Origin: Certhia americana
Lineage: Eukaryota; Chordata; Aves; Passeriformes; Certhiidae
Reading direction: 5' to 3'
Assembly: GCA_018697195.1 (NCBI GenBank)
Contig: CM031861.1
Span: forward strand, 2,518,331 to 2,582,330
Length of the DNA: 64,000 nucleotides
Part shown: piece after piece, positions 39,900-52,511 of the stretch
Numbering within the stretch: position 1 is the stretch's first letter
Layout: every line of letters begins with the position of its first letter
Notes under the pieces: generated by a model
Database searches by the model: none
Seen by the model: only the letters and a program-made list of their open reading frames with translations
Told to the model about the DNA's origin: nothing
Translations under genes and position numbers: made by a program

Positions 39900-42174
39900 A
39901 ACTCAGATTTTTCTGTCCTGAACATCTCATCTACTTGCAAGGAGGTAGGAAAAGCAGATTCAGGAATAGCTTTGCCTGGAAAACTCATCCCAAGAGGGTT
40001 CCTAACTCTGCTCCACACGCATCCAGAATCCAGGGTGGTCTTTTTGTTGCCTCTCTCCCTAAAAAAAAAAAGGGAATTCTGAGCTGCTGAGTCAGCAAAA
40101 CAACAGCAGGGTGGATTCAGGCATCTCCTTATCCAACTTATAATTAACTCCGAGGCCACGGAGCAGCCTGGAATGGGAAAACTCAGAGTCAGGAGCCAAA
40201 CAGGAGAGAAGGAATCTTGGTTTCAAACTTAAGTCAGAAATTAAATCTCTTTCCCACCTTTCCTTATAAATGAGAGCTCCAAGCCTTCCAACACCCTGTT
40301 CCCATAGGAATATGAGAACTTCCAACCTCATCTCCTTTTCCAAGAGCAGCAATGTCCAATGGAGCTTTGGCAGAAGGAATACTGTAAATATTGGGAAAGG
40401 TAAAAGAACACTCCCCTCCTTTCTCCTCCAAAAAGGGAGCACCAGCCACAGCCCTGAGGGCTACCAACTCTTGGATAATCCTAAATTCCTCCCTTTTCCT
40501 CTCTCCTAATGGGATTTGTCACTTTTCTCCTCAAAAACCCCAGAGTTTCAACAGGAACTCCAATTTGAAATGCAAATTCCTTGGAAAACCCTTGCAGTCA
40601 GGTGTAAGGAGCTGAGCAAACACCAGGATAGCTGTCTAAAGTACAGGGAAACAAATGGTCACGTTGTCTGGAAACAGGATCACCCACTTCTCCAGGCCTG
40701 GACAACCAGGAATTCCAGTATCCCACCCTCTGGCACAACACTTTGTACTTCCAGACACCAAGGCAGAAGATCCATCTGCTTTTATCCCGTCCATGTAAAA
40801 CTTCCAGGCCCTGACACACTGGAATGGTGAAAGCATTCCAGAAGGAAGAGGGGATTTGCTCCCACTCTCCACCCGACAAACTTCCCTAAATGTTAAGGTT
40901 TAACCAAACAGCACCTGCTGGAAGAACGGAAAGGCCAACTCACTGTTTTTCAGGAATGCTGAGCCCTCGTGCTCCGGAACGGAGGCTCCAGGGCTGTGTT
41001 TTCCATGCCAGGCAGGAGGGAGTGTTTTGGCCCAGCCCCAGGGAACTCAGAGCCGAGTGGCTCACCAAACAAATCCACGTTAACATTGGGATTTTGGTGT
41101 CATAAATCAGGTGCTTTCAGGTGAAAAGGTTCCGGATTGCTCCGACCACACCCTTCCACGCTTTTTGCACTCTAAAGGGCAGCATTTTCCCAGCTCTGGC
41201 ACACACAAGGCAAAATCCTGTAGCTACAGGAACCAGGATGAGTTCTTCCCATTCCATCTGATTTTCCAAACCCCCTCCCCATCTAGGCTTTCCTGGAATG
41301 AGAGGTCTCATTTCTTAGCAGTGGGAAGTGACTCTCACTCTCCTCAATCCATAGCCTGCTTCCAAGTGTTGACCTATTACGAGTTAACAAGGAAAGAAAA
41401 ATGAGGAGAGCGTCTGGAAAACGACAGGATAAATACAACGGCAGCTGGGAACACCAAGGACAACAAAGAGCTGGATTTCCCTGATCCCTGTGGGTCTCTC
41501 CCAACTTGGGATATCCCATGATTGACTTGCCCGTTGCACACCATCCCCAGGTTTTAGGAGGATAATTGGCTGAGGACAATCCAGGATCCTCCATGTTGGA
41601 GAGATTCCCACGTTCCCTTGGGTGACTCCGCCTTTTCCTCAGCCTGCCCAGGTGACGCCTCCCCTGCACCTCGTCCACCCGGTCGGAGCTGCCATGGAAG
41701 GCTGAACTAATCCGAGCCTTGGGATGCACATCCAGTGAACAAACACAGTGCATTCCCTTCCGCTCTCCTGAGCCAGAAGGATTTGGGTGAGCCCGGAGTC
41801 GTTAAAAGCCACCTCGGATCAGTTCCGCTGCCTGAACCCCCTCAGTGTAGCCAAAAAAAATCCTTACTGGGCTTGCAGATGCCGCAATTCCAAAAGTTCA
41901 TTTCCCTGTCTTGTCACTCCCTCAAGAGAAGGAAAATCTGGCGGGAACATCCCCCTGAGGACCAAGCTAAACCTCAAGGAATAAAGGCTAAATGTGAGAA
42001 TTCTTGGAGTTCCTACCCAGAAATGGTTGGAAACCAAGGTCCCAGGCCATTCCAGGGAACAAACATCCAAGGAGCTAGCAAATCCATGGACACAAAACAT
42101 GGGTTATGGTATGAACGACATGGAAGGAGTTGGGAACATCAAACCCCTCTGGAGTGCCTGGCTGGCACACAGAG

Positions 42175-42522
42175 TATCATGGAATTGTTAAAGTTGGGAA
42201 AGACTTTTAGGATCACCAAATCCAACAATCAAACTGCAAATCCATTCCCCCAAGTGTCACATCCACATGGATTTTAAATCCCTCCAGGAATGGGGACTCC
42301 ACCCGTGCAGCATCTGCCAGTGTTTTACAACCCCTTCCATGAAGAAATATTCCCAATATCCACTCTAAACCTCCCCTGATGCAACTTGAGGCCGCTTCCT
42401 CTTGTCCTGTCATTCGTTCCCTGGGAGAAGAGCCCAATCCCACCTGGCTCCCACATCCAGTCACAGAGTTGTAGGGAATGAGGAGTTCCCCCAGCCATCC
42501 TTTTCTCCAGAATAAAACACAT
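42175..42522 (-). mobile_element. CR1 tail, second subfamily, about 350 bp
   Basis: Begins ATCATGGAATTGTTAAAGTT and includes GTGTCACATCCACATGGATT, TAAATCCCTCCAGGAATGGG, AACTTGAGGCCGCTTCCTCT, and CCCTGGGAGAAGAGCCCAAT. It is the most complete member of this subfamily in the window. Confidence 0.93.
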
Positions 42523-43614
42523 CCTGCCACCTCATGCATTAGATAACAGAGAAACTTCCAACATCAGCATGTTCCTGATTTCCCTCCCCAAATTCCCGCT
42601 CCCCACCTCACAAGGGAATTTCACCAACTCTGCCAGTATTCCCAGGAGGTTCCACACTTACTCAGCCGCCCATTCCCGAGCATTTTCTGCAGCTTCCCAC
42701 GTGCTTCCCACCTCTCCTCATTCCTCCGCCTTCATCCAAGGGGAACACAAAGTCAGAGCAAGGCCCCAGAGAATCCCAAAATTCTCTTTGCCAGCTGGGA
42801 TTCCATAAAGCAAAGAGTTACATGAAACAATTCTCTTTATCTCAGGCTCTTTCAGGCCTTGGAATAACCACGGATAACACTGGATTTGGGGATGTGCCCA
42901 TTTCCTACTGAGTTAAATTCGATTATGGCACTGGAGGTGTTCAAATGAGATCAGGGAGAAAACATGTTCCCTTTTTTTTTATGGGCCAAAAGACTCTTTT
43001 CCAAAACCAACACATTGATCCAGGAATAGCCACAAAATTTAGAGGGGAAAAAGGTTTTCCAGACAAAGCAGCCTGTGGCTTCCCACAGAAGTTTTAACAC
43101 CACAATTCCACAAAGGGAAAGGGAATTTTGCCCCTGGATTTGTCAGTGAATTTTGAGGAAAGCTCTTGATCCTTCCAGTTTTGGAACATGGATGCCTCTT
43201 TTTCCACTAGAAAATAAGGGAAAACTGACAGAGACAAAAGGCAGAGGGAAGAGCAATCCTACACAGCACAGAACCTCTCCAGGAAATTTTCCCTTATTCC
43301 CTACTCTATCCAGGGAAGAAAATGAGCGGCACAAATCACAAATTCCTGTTTTTATGGGAAGTTTTTCTCCTTTCTCTGACAGGGCATATTTTTTCCCCTC
43401 TCCAAGGAAAAATCCAGTTCATCCCTGAATGCTCTCATTTAGGGAAATGCTGGTTGTCATTAGCGGATGCTCCGGTGCCATGGAGATGGTGACAAACAAC
43501 TGAATCAGCCGGAAAAAACCCCGGAGTCACAAAAAGGGGAATGTGCTTCCAAAGGTTAAATGTGGCCCGGAGGTAAATGAAGAACATTTATGGGATCTGG
43601 ATATCACCAAGAAA

Positions 43615-43742
43615 TAGGGTGCCCAGGGGAAGTTGTGGATCCATGGAAGTGTCCAAGGCTAGGTTGGATGGGGCTTGGAGCAGCCTGGGATAGGGGGTGA
43701 GCTTTAAGGCCCCTTCCAACCCAAACCATTCCAGGATTCTAA
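43615..43742 (+). mobile_element. Short CR1 tail
   Basis: GGGGAAGTTGTGGATCCATG, GGTTGGATGGGGCTTGGAGC, then TTTAAGGCCCCTTCCAACCC and CCATTCCAGGATTCTA. The CATGGCAGGG block has been deleted. Confidence 0.88.
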
Positions 43743-46209
43743 ACATGGGATCCAAGCAGACTTTTTTCAGGATAATCCCTGGCTGGCTGTTATGCTGGCA
43801 ACTCCCAAGCAGCACCTGCCTTGTTCTGATTTTCTGGGAGGTGAAACAGTTCATTTCCCCCGGGAGAAAACAGCACCAATTTGCAGGATCATTTAGCAGA
43901 CCCAATGGGAAAAGCCAAGCCTCCAGAGGCTCCCAGTTTGGAGCTGAAATCCATATTCCAAAAATACATCCAGGCTGTGTCAACACCAGGGATCTGGGCT
44001 GCAAAGACAAGCCATGACAGAACAATAAATTTCATCCCAAAAGATGCAGAGCTGTGGAAATGTCAACTTCCAGCAGACATGGAGCAGCAGGACATATCCA
44101 AATGGGAACCTTCTGGGGAAGAAAAGCACCTTTCAGGGAAGAAAGGGCTGAATCCCATCCCAACATCCCCATTTTCTGTTTACTGCACTGAACTATAATA
44201 GGAATGTCCTGAATTTTCCTGTTTCTTCCCATTATCCAGTTCAGATGTTTTAAGGTGGCCTGAGGGATTCAGCCTTTTATTCCAAAAGAACAAAAAATAA
44301 GGATTCTGTCCTGCAGCCTGCCTGGATCTAAACTCAGAATCACTCAGGTCTGTGGTGATAATAAAACCTCCAGGCCAAGAAATCCCAAGGAAACATGTTC
44401 CAGAGGAAAAAAAGCTGCGGAAAATGCTCATTTAAGGTGGCATTCCCATATTTACTGATGGCTACGAGTGAGTTGCACTGGGATATTTGCCACTGACTCC
44501 CAATGGAACGGCAAGTGAAAAACAACAAGAAAACTTGGAATTGAAGGCTCTAAATTACATCTTGTATCCTGTTTTCAGGGAAAAAATTCCTATTGAGCTC
44601 AAAGCCATCCCTGAGGAACCCACATGTTTTAATTGTGCACCGAGGGAACACGCAGGACCCAAAATCTCAGCTGGAAGGGAATGAAAAGCCAGGAATTTTC
44701 ATGCAATTCCACAGATCTTTGAAGAGAAGCTCAGAAGGCTCCCCAAAGAGAGGCAAAAATGCCAATGGATGCAGTGGGATGAGGATTTGCAGGGATCTGC
44801 TGGAGCACAAGGGAAGTTAAGGAAGGATTTGAGTTAAAGAAGAACCTCCTGAATTAAGAGCCTGGGACAGAATTCCTGACAGTCTCTGCCTGCCGTGCAG
44901 ATTTCCAGCTCCTGCTGGAAAATAATCCAAAGCTCTTCTATTTCATCTTTCAAAAAGATCCAGAGGTAAGGCATCCATGTGCCTTCCACTGGAAGGAGGG
45001 GAGAAAGGAAAGATAAGGAGGAAGAAGGAATGCCTGAAGGTACAGGGCACATTTTCCCTAAAACTCTGTGGGAATTACATCCTGTATCCAAAATCTCCAC
45101 TAGGGTCTGGCAGCACTTCTGTCCACATTTCAGGGCAGGATATTCCTCAGCAGGCCAAACTTTCCCATTTCTTACCAAAACCTGGAAAACCATTCTAATT
45201 TCTTCCATTTCTTCTAAGTTCCAAGCTGGGAAGGTGCTGCACCTGGCAAATTTTCAAGGATTTTTTTCCCCCATTTCTCCTTAAAAATCTACACAATAAT
45301 GTATAGAAACACACCTATATGAACAACATCATGCATGGAATAGCAAAAGTATCAGCTCTAATTGGCCTGGAGTGAAGAGCCTGACTGACTCCCATCTATC
45401 CCAGCAGGAATAAACACCCCAGCGCTCTCTGCAGATCCCACAAAAGTCCATTTGTCACACTTCCCATGGCACAAAGGCCACTTTCATCCACTCCCAGCTC
45501 CTGAAAAACTCCAGCCCTGCAGCTCCAAGAGCGGATTAAAATGGTTTCACTCACCCCATCTCAACTGCTGCGTCTTTAACTGCAAATTCCTCAAACTCCA
45601 GGGCTCAATCCAGCTCGGGATGTTCTTATTCATCAGCTGGATCACTGTAGGAAGCAGAGGTGGAACCAAGGGTCATTTATTTGGAAAAATGGAATGGGAG
45701 GAGAGCAAAAGCAGGCTCCCCAGAATAAAGCTGCGTGGTCTAGGGGAGGTATAAAGGTCTAATTCCCAAAAATAAAGCCTTCAGACAGGACAGGGATGTT
45801 TGGGACAGAAGAGAATTTCTGCTGGTTTGGTCCAAGGAAGTTTCATGAATGACAGCCAGGCCTGGGAACGACTGGAAGCTTCTCCAATCTCTTCTCCATC
45901 CAAAGCTGAGCAGCATCCTGAGCTTTACACCCCCTCAGCCTGAACACTTTTCCTCCCTACATCCTTCCAGCTGCCTGGAAAAGACCCCCAAAAAACCAGG
46001 ATTATGCCGCTTCAAGGAAAAATTTCTAAGGCACACAAGCCTTAAATCCTGATTTTGCAAATCCATACAATGATACGGCAGCTCTGAAATCCAAGTGACC
46101 TCGTTTGGAGCAGCCAGCTCCCAATTAATTAACTTCCAAGGGGAGGGAGAACACAAGGAACAGGATTGAGATTCCCACACAAAGTACAAAAAAAAAACCC
46201 AAGCAGAGG

Positions 46210-46227
46210 TGTTTTTTTTTTTTTTTT
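46210..46227 (+). repeat. Poly(T) run in intron 1
   Basis: About 17 T, the longest T run in the window, just after an AAAAAAAA run at about 46189. Confidence 0.85.
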
Positions 46228-48005
46228 CAGTTGCCGCAATTGTTTGTCCAGGGCATTTTAACAAACTTTCCAAAACACTGGACTTTTTCTTTCCTCGCAT
46301 TTTTGGTCGTTGGGAGGAGCATTTTCACCCTTCCCACTTTCCCTCCTGGCACAGCACTTCCCTGAAATCCCATCATTGCACAACTGCACTTTCCCTTCTG
46401 GAAAGGGAACGGGTGGACACAGCCCAGGGAAGTTTCCCTTTCTCACCACCTTTTTCCCAGCAACCACAGAGCTGCCAGGGATTTACAGCATTCCCTATCT
46501 CCAGGATTTGGATCTGGCTGTGCAGGTAAAAAGTGCCCAGTGCCTTAATTTAAAATGGAATTTGGGTCAAATCCGGATTTTTTTAGGTCAGCACTGACAA
46601 AATCAGTACCCGGTCCATATCCTTAAATCCCTGATTTTGACCCTCCGGAGTAAAATTTTGGGAAGCACAGCTCCCAACTCCCAAATTTCTGATTTAAATT
46701 CCCATTTAAAGGGGGAATTTTATCCTGCTCCCTGCTGAAGGGTTTTGGTTGCAGAAACTCCAGGTTATTTGTATCATTTACCATGTAACAGATGCTTCTC
46801 CAAGTCTCTTGTCCCTGTTGGGCATTCCTGACCCCCTCAGCCATTCCCAGTCCAAGCTGGCACTGCTGGAATTTCCCCAGCAGCTTTAAGACCCCCGTGC
46901 AATTTTTATGACCCTGAAAACCAACACCTGGCACAACAAACACCTTCCCCCAGCTCAGGTTTCCCACTTGGAAAGCTTTTTCCAGCAACGTCCACAGGAC
47001 ACACATTTCAGCCAAGCCAATGCCAGAATCACGGAGAGTCCGAAGATTTCCAAGAGCCACTTCCCACAATTTCATTATCTCCCATTTAAGAACGCTCAGC
47101 CTCACCACAAGAACTCGGATGCTTCTCCTTGTCCAGCCAGGGAGGATGCAGCAACTCATCCCTGCTAAGTTTCATTCAGGGAGAAGATGAATATTCCCAC
47201 CTTGGAATACTCCTTTCCTTTCAAACCATTCCCCAGAGTTTTGCTGCTTCCTTGTCCCGGGGTTATACATCCCATCTTTGGGAATCACTGTGCGATTTCC
47301 CACCTGGAGCAAGCTCTAAGGACCACGGCACGCACCAGGCTCGGCAATCCCCATTCCCATATTCCCAGCGCCAACTGAAGCCTGTCCCAAATACACCAGC
47401 AGGTACTAATTCCCAGAATTGGGCACAGCGGGAATTCTGGCTGAGCAGCCTGGCAGCATCCCAGCTCCAAAATCTCGGAGCGACATCGCCCTTACTTTTA
47501 GAAGGATACACCCCTTCTGCAGCCGCCTGCGACCCTAAATTTGGCAATTTTACGGCCACGGCTCAGCATCCGCCCGCCTTGCTCAAGTCAGGTACCATTC
47601 CCTGCGGGAAGTAATAAAAGCCGGGAGCAAGAATCCCTGTGTCACACCCACACCGCAGCTTCTCCTTGGCCATCCAACAGCACCGCTCCCGCCTCCCACC
47701 GCAGGATCCCGAATCCCAAACCACGGCATCACCACCTCCGCGCCTCGCACCTGCCCGCGGCAGGATGGCGGCTTTCCAGAGGCACAGGTGCAAGCCCACC
47801 GCTTCCCACGGGGCTCAGGCCACACGGAGCGGGGCTCTCCCGCCGGGAATGCCGCGCTTCCTGCGGGATGCGGAGCCCTCGGGCGGCACGGGCCTGCACC
47901 CGAGCGGGGCGGGGGCACCCCCGGCCCTGCCAGCGCCCTCCCGGCTTCCCCGCACCTGCCGCCACAGCGCCCACCGCCGCGACATTCCCCGGCGCCGTCC
48001 CTCAC

Positions 48006-48160
48006 CTCGCCGCCGCCGCCGCCGCCCCGGGAGCGCCGCGGCCGCCGCCGCCTCCTCCATGCCGGGGGCCCTGCGGCCCCCGATTCTCCAACGCCGCCTC
48101 CGCCCTGCCGGGGCCGCCCCCGCCCTGCCGGGGCCGCCCACTGCGTCAACTGCGTAAGGG
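48006..48160 (-). other. DAGLA: Candidate DAGLA non-coding exon 1 (5' end undefined)
   Basis: On the minus strand the CpG island holds a strong donor, GAG|GTGAGG, with exon end at 48006 and GT at 48005/48004. The gene needs an upstream leader exon, because exon 2 starts at an acceptor 44 nt before the ATG. This island is the best candidate promoter in the window upstream of exon 2. The 5' limit given is a guess, since no TATA box or initiator fixes the start site. An ATG at 48060-48058 would open a short upstream reading frame (MEEAAAAAALPG...) that ends at the TGA in exon 2. Alternative donors nearby (CAG|GTGCGG near 47957, CAG|GTGCGA near 47753) are weaker. Confidence 0.45.
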
Positions 48161-48177
48161 CCGCTACGCAACCTGCG

Positions 48178-48191
48178 GTCGCCACGGCAAC
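48178..48191. promoter_or_regulatory. RFX X-box, GTCGCCACGGCAAC
   Basis: The 14-mer matches the X-box pattern GTNRCC-(0 to 3 bases)-RGYAAC exactly, with a 2-base spacer, and is close to palindromic. RFX factors bind such sites in promoters of ciliary and neuronal genes. It lies inside the CpG island, about 170 bp upstream of the candidate exon 1 donor on the minus strand. Confidence 0.6.
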
Positions 48192-48349
48192 GAGGGGTGC
48201 GGGGCGCGGCGGCGCCGCCTGGTGGCGCCCGGCGGTAGCGCCACGGGGCGGGGCAATGCCGGGCCGGCCGCCGATTCCAGGCAGGAATTCTGGCTGGGAT
48301 CCGCACCGGCTGCGGGTGGAAGCCTCTGCTGGGCTGTTATCACGGAAAA

Positions 48350-48665
48350 AATCGCACTAGAATCACGGAAGGGTCCCACAAGAATCAGTTCCCTTGGAAA
48401 AGGCCTCCAGGCCCACTAAGTCCTGTGTGACAATTCCCCGCTTGTCACCGAGTGCCGCATCCAGTCGTTCCTTAAACACCTCTGGGGATGGGGACTCCAT
48501 CACCTCCCTGGGCAGCCCCTTCCAGTGTCTTATCGCCCTTCCCAAGAAAAAATTGATTTTGATGTCCAACCTGAACTTCCCATGACACAAATCCAGGCCA
48601 TTTCCTCTTGTCCTGTGCCTTGTTCCCTAGGAGCACAGCCTGGCTGAAATCTGCCTCCCCCGCAA
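48350..48665 (-). mobile_element. CR1 fragment beside the CpG island
   Basis: The plus strand shows CCAGGCCCACTAAGTCCTGT, TTAAACACCTCTGGGGATGG, GACTCCATCACCTCCCTGGG, CAGCCCCTTCCAGTGTCTTA, and AATCCAGGCCATTTCCTCTT. It starts about 85 bp upstream of the island relative to DAGLA transcription. Confidence 0.88.
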
Positions 48666-48887
48666 ATCGGGGAATTTAGGGAGCAATAAAATCTCCCTTC
48701 AGCCACACCCAGGGCTGTGCCAACATCCCTTCCGTCGGGAAAACCGCCCAGCACAGCACTGCGGTCTCCTTCACGGAGAGGGCCTGGCACACCACTTTCA
48801 ACGCCCAGCATGGAAAAACTCGTTCCTATTGGGAAATGTTTCTTATCAGGAAATGTTCCCAAGAAAGATGGAGAGAGCCCGTTCTCA

Positions 48888-49125
48888 AGGGTATGGAGTA
48901 ACAGGAAAAGAGGGAATGGCTTCCCACTGACAGAGAACAGGGTTAGATGGAATATTGGGGAGAAATTGGTGAGGCCCTGGTATGGATTTCACTGGAAAGC
49001 TGTGGCTGCTCCATCCCTGGAAGAGTCCCAGGCCAAGCTGGACCAGCCTTGGAGGAACCTGGCGTAGTGGAAGATGTCCCTGCCTATGGCAGGAACTGGA
49101 CGAGCTGCCAGATCCCTTCCAACCA
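48888..49125 (+). mobile_element. CR1 3'-end fragment
   Basis: TAACAGGAAAAGAGGGAATG, GTTAGATGGAATATTGGGGA, AAAGCTGTGGCTGCTCCATC, and GATGTCCCTGCCTATGGCAG. It has lost the CCCTGTGAGGGTG block by deletion after GGGGAGAAATT. Confidence 0.9.
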
Positions 49126-51469
49126 ATCTTCACAAAAAGAAAAAAAAGCCCTCTTCACAAAAAACCCTCACAAGGATGGAGGCACCACAACAACAACCAC
49201 CCTGTTTAGGAGGAAGGACAGTGATTCCCTTTGAACACAGCAGCTGCCATCATCCAAGGACACAACTTAGAAAAGCATTGGGAAAAAAAAAACCAAAAAT
49301 AAAAAAATTTAAAAAAAAAATCTCTGTCCCAGAAAAATTGATCCAGCAGGGAATAGCAGCACAACCTCACCTGTCCATTCCTCCTTAAAGCAAGTGGAGC
49401 AGCCTTCAAATGGTCTGCTGGGTGATATCACCGTACCTGGGAAATAAAACAGCCTGACAGGGGCGGAAAAACATTCAGGAAAGGCTTTGAAGCTCCGGAA
49501 TTCATTTGTGCGGAGGCCTTTGTATCCCGTTCAGGCAGAAAAATCCCACTCACGCTCATTCCGAGTCCCTTTATCTTCACAGACAGGTGCAAAGTGGCTC
49601 CGGTTTGGATGAAAAGCTGCTGCCAAATTTAGCATTCCAACAAATCGTTTCATCCAGTTTGTGGCACTTCCAAAGTCTCCCTTTGGCACAATCCGCTCCT
49701 GGCTGGGCAGGCACCCCTGGAATCCCCGAAACCTGGAGCAGACAGAGAGAAGAAGCTCAGGAAGACTGGAAATTACTGTTTTATTCAGGGAAATACAATC
49801 AGAAGCCATCCAAGGCTTTCCAAAGGGTGGGATAGAGCACATCCCAGCCCAGATCCTGCCAATTAATGGACACAAGGCGATTAATCCGATACAGCTCAGG
49901 ATTTCTGCATTCCAGCAGCTCCAGCTGCCTGTTTTCAGCCTATCTCCACTGAATTGCAAAGGCCAGACCACACTTACAGCCCAGCTCCAGTGTCGGGATT
50001 CATCCCAGTGATCCCCAGGGCTCTGTTCCCTTACTCCTGTACGGCAGTGACACCATTTACAGGCAATTTTGGAATGTTTTGGATAAACTGGATGTCTTAA
50101 TGTCCCCTAAAGCATTAAGGGAAGGATTAATGCCCTCAGAAATCCCATTTTTTTCCTGCTGTCATGACACGGAGGGCGGGTGGCGAAGCATTTAAGGGAA
50201 TTACGGAATTAATTTGAGCCTGTCACAAAAGATGTGATGTTCTCATGGATCTGTCCCCACCTCCAGCCTCTGGAGCAAATCCGTTCATTTCAGAGCTTCC
50301 CAACCTGTGGGAAAGGGTTGAGTCTGGGTTTAAATGCCTGGGGCAATGGCATGGAGATGTACACACATTCCTGAGAATCCTACACCTTCAGGGGGATGTA
50401 AAGGAGAGCATTCCAGACATCCTTCAGCTGGGTTATCCCTGTGGATAACTCGGATGCAGTGTCTCCATCAGGGCATCACCATCCATTTCACAAGGAAACC
50501 TCCAAAGTCCCCACTGGCTTAAGAAATTGCTATTCCTTACTCACCTCTGGACGGATCTGTGCTCTTTCTGCAGGAGTGATCTGGGAATATGAGGGAGAGG
50601 GAATTCTGTGGTTTTCTCCCAGGTGGAGCATCGTTCCTCAGCACATGGATATGGCATGGGGCTGTTCCACACCACAGCTTTGGAATTCTCCATATCAGCT
50701 CCCAGGAAAAGTCCGGACCACTACAGGCAGACTTGGAGCTCTGGAGATCCCTGGAATGTGCCAGGAAGGATCCAATCAACAAGGAACCCATCCAGCTCTG
50801 CTGATCCCGGTGTCCTGAAAAAAAGCCAACAGATTCCAGGGTTAAGGAGTCTCCTAAACCTAAAAGCAAACCAACCCCTCCTCCAGGGAATTTGGACAAG
50901 GAACAAGGCTCCAGGAATAGCTGGGAACATGGGAAGCTTTTTATTATTATTCAGTTTGTTGTCGTTGCCACCGCCCCCAGGCACAGCACATCCAATCCCG
51001 CTGATCCGAAATCCTGCTCCTGTTGGGCTCCCAGTCGGAGCCAGACGCTCCGTTACTCCCAGGGTAATGAGCCCCTCTCCTCCTCCATCCCAACCCTGCC
51101 AATTTCTCTCAGCTGCTCCATTAAGATTACAATCAATCATAGGGAAATAGCGTGAACAAGGCTGGGAGTGCAACAGTCTCCTTGGTGCAGGGATTCCAAC
51201 ATCCAGGTTATCCAAACCACCTCCTCTCTCCTCAATCCCTGCAAACACCAGGCTGGGCTCCATCACCCCTGGAGCAGGCACAGATTGTTCCAGCTGGCTG
51301 AATTCCAAGGGGTGACAGCAACAAGTGTCTTGGGAAGGTTTTTTTGTCATTCTCAAAGGGGACAGGCCACCAGGGAAAGGCAGACAACAGCATTATCCTG
51401 ACATTCCCTCCAGGGGAAAACATTCCAGCACCTCACCCACTGTCTCTCACTCTCTACGGAATATAAGTT

Positions 51470-51692
51470 ACTGAAGGATTGAGGCTGGAAAAGCCCTCCA
51501 AGATCACGGAGCCCAGCTGTTCCAAGGCCACCGCTAACCCACATCCCCAAGTGCCACATCCACAAGGGTTTTAAATCCCTCCAGGGGGTGGGGACCCCAC
51601 CCTGCAGCCTGACAACCCTTTCCATGAAGGACTTCTCCTTCATACCCTATCTAAACCTTCCCGGGCACAAGCCGAGGCTGCTCCCTCTGTGC
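51470..51692 (-). mobile_element. CR1 tail, second subfamily
   Basis: GAGGCTGGAAAAGCCCTCCA, CCAAGTGCCACATCCACAAG, TTTTAAATCCCTCCAGGGGG, and TTTCCATGAAGGACTTCTCC. It is moderately diverged. Confidence 0.88.
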
Positions 51693-52511
51693 AGCCAACT
51701 GTAATTCCACACAAAATTCCCACCAAACTGTACGGTTGTCAACCAGAATTTGGGAAGCGCTTTTAAAAACCACAGCAATAGGCATCCCTGTCCCCCATTC
51801 CCATGTCATCAAGCAGGAATTGCCTGTGTTTGCTACCATCCCTGTAGTGGCTGTGCCTTCCCAGCCCTCCCTCCCTCCCTTCCCAGCGTGATTCCCGCCC
51901 GCGACTCTCTGGAGCCATCAGCCTCCATCACCTCCTACCAAAGCGCTGCTAATCCAGTGCCTCCAGACTGTTCCTGCTCCTCAAAGCTTTCCTTATCCCA
52001 GCAGATCTCCCCAGAAACCTGCTCTTCCCAGATTCCCCCCAAGCCAGCACCTCCTGGCTCAACCCTCTGTGTCGTTCCCAGCCCCTGGGAAGCTCCCAAG
52101 GCAGGGATGAGCAGCTGGCAGTGTCCCCCCAGCAGGAGCAGCTGCTGCAGCTCTGCAGAGAAACAGCATCACTCAAACCTTAACTAAAAATCATTCCCTA
52201 ATGGAGAGGCTTCTCCCACACTCTGGATGTTCGGAAAAATCTCCCCCTCCAGCTGCCTCGGTTTTCCATGGTTCCTCCGGCACCGGGAAGGGATTTGGGG
52301 GGCTGAGGCTGCTGTCCCACCTCTGAGCCTAAATCCTTAAAACCAGTTAATTCAGAGGGGAGACATCCCAGTCAGAGACAAAGCTAGGGAGAGTTGATCC
52401 AGGGACAGGCTGGAAGCCCAAATTCAGGCTCAGGCTGGCATACTGGAGGCTGGAATGGCAGCCAAAGGCAGGGCAGGAATTGGGAAACCTCTTTCAGGCA
52501 CCTGAAGGGAT

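Larger units (their letters stand above)
23388..48005. other. Inferred intron 1 of DAGLA
   Basis: The 24.6 kb between exon 2 and the candidate exon 1 donor contain no exon I can support. It holds CR1 fragments at 28660, 30405, 35160, 36072, 37640, 42175 and 43615. There is a 39-bp minisatellite (27084-27486), dispersed repeat C copy 2 (27884-28305), a (CA)n tract (38644-38688), and a CpG-rich islet at 26380-26560. The rest is unique AT-moderate sequence with scattered poly(A) or poly(T) runs. The extent depends on the exon 1 assignment. Confidence 0.6.
47730..48265. promoter_or_regulatory. CpG island, probable DAGLA promoter
   Basis: About 530 bp of dense CpG dinucleotides and GCC/CGG runs contrast sharply with the AT-rich intron to the left and the CR1-bearing flank to the right. 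It contains GC boxes (GGGGCGGGGC at 48245-48254; GGGGCGGGG near 47915), an RFX-type X-box, and a TGCGTCA CRE/AP-1-like half-site near 48142-48148. In mammals DAGLA has a long first intron after a CpG-island promoter, which matches the distance here. Strand use is inferred from the gene; a plus-strand transcript cannot be excluded. Confidence 0.7.

Noticed and set aside
47541..48419. A 292-codon plus-strand open frame, the longest in the window
   Set aside because: It runs through the CpG island and into a CR1 fragment. The low-complexity Arg, Pro and Ala composition and lack of a known domain point to compositional openness, not a gene.
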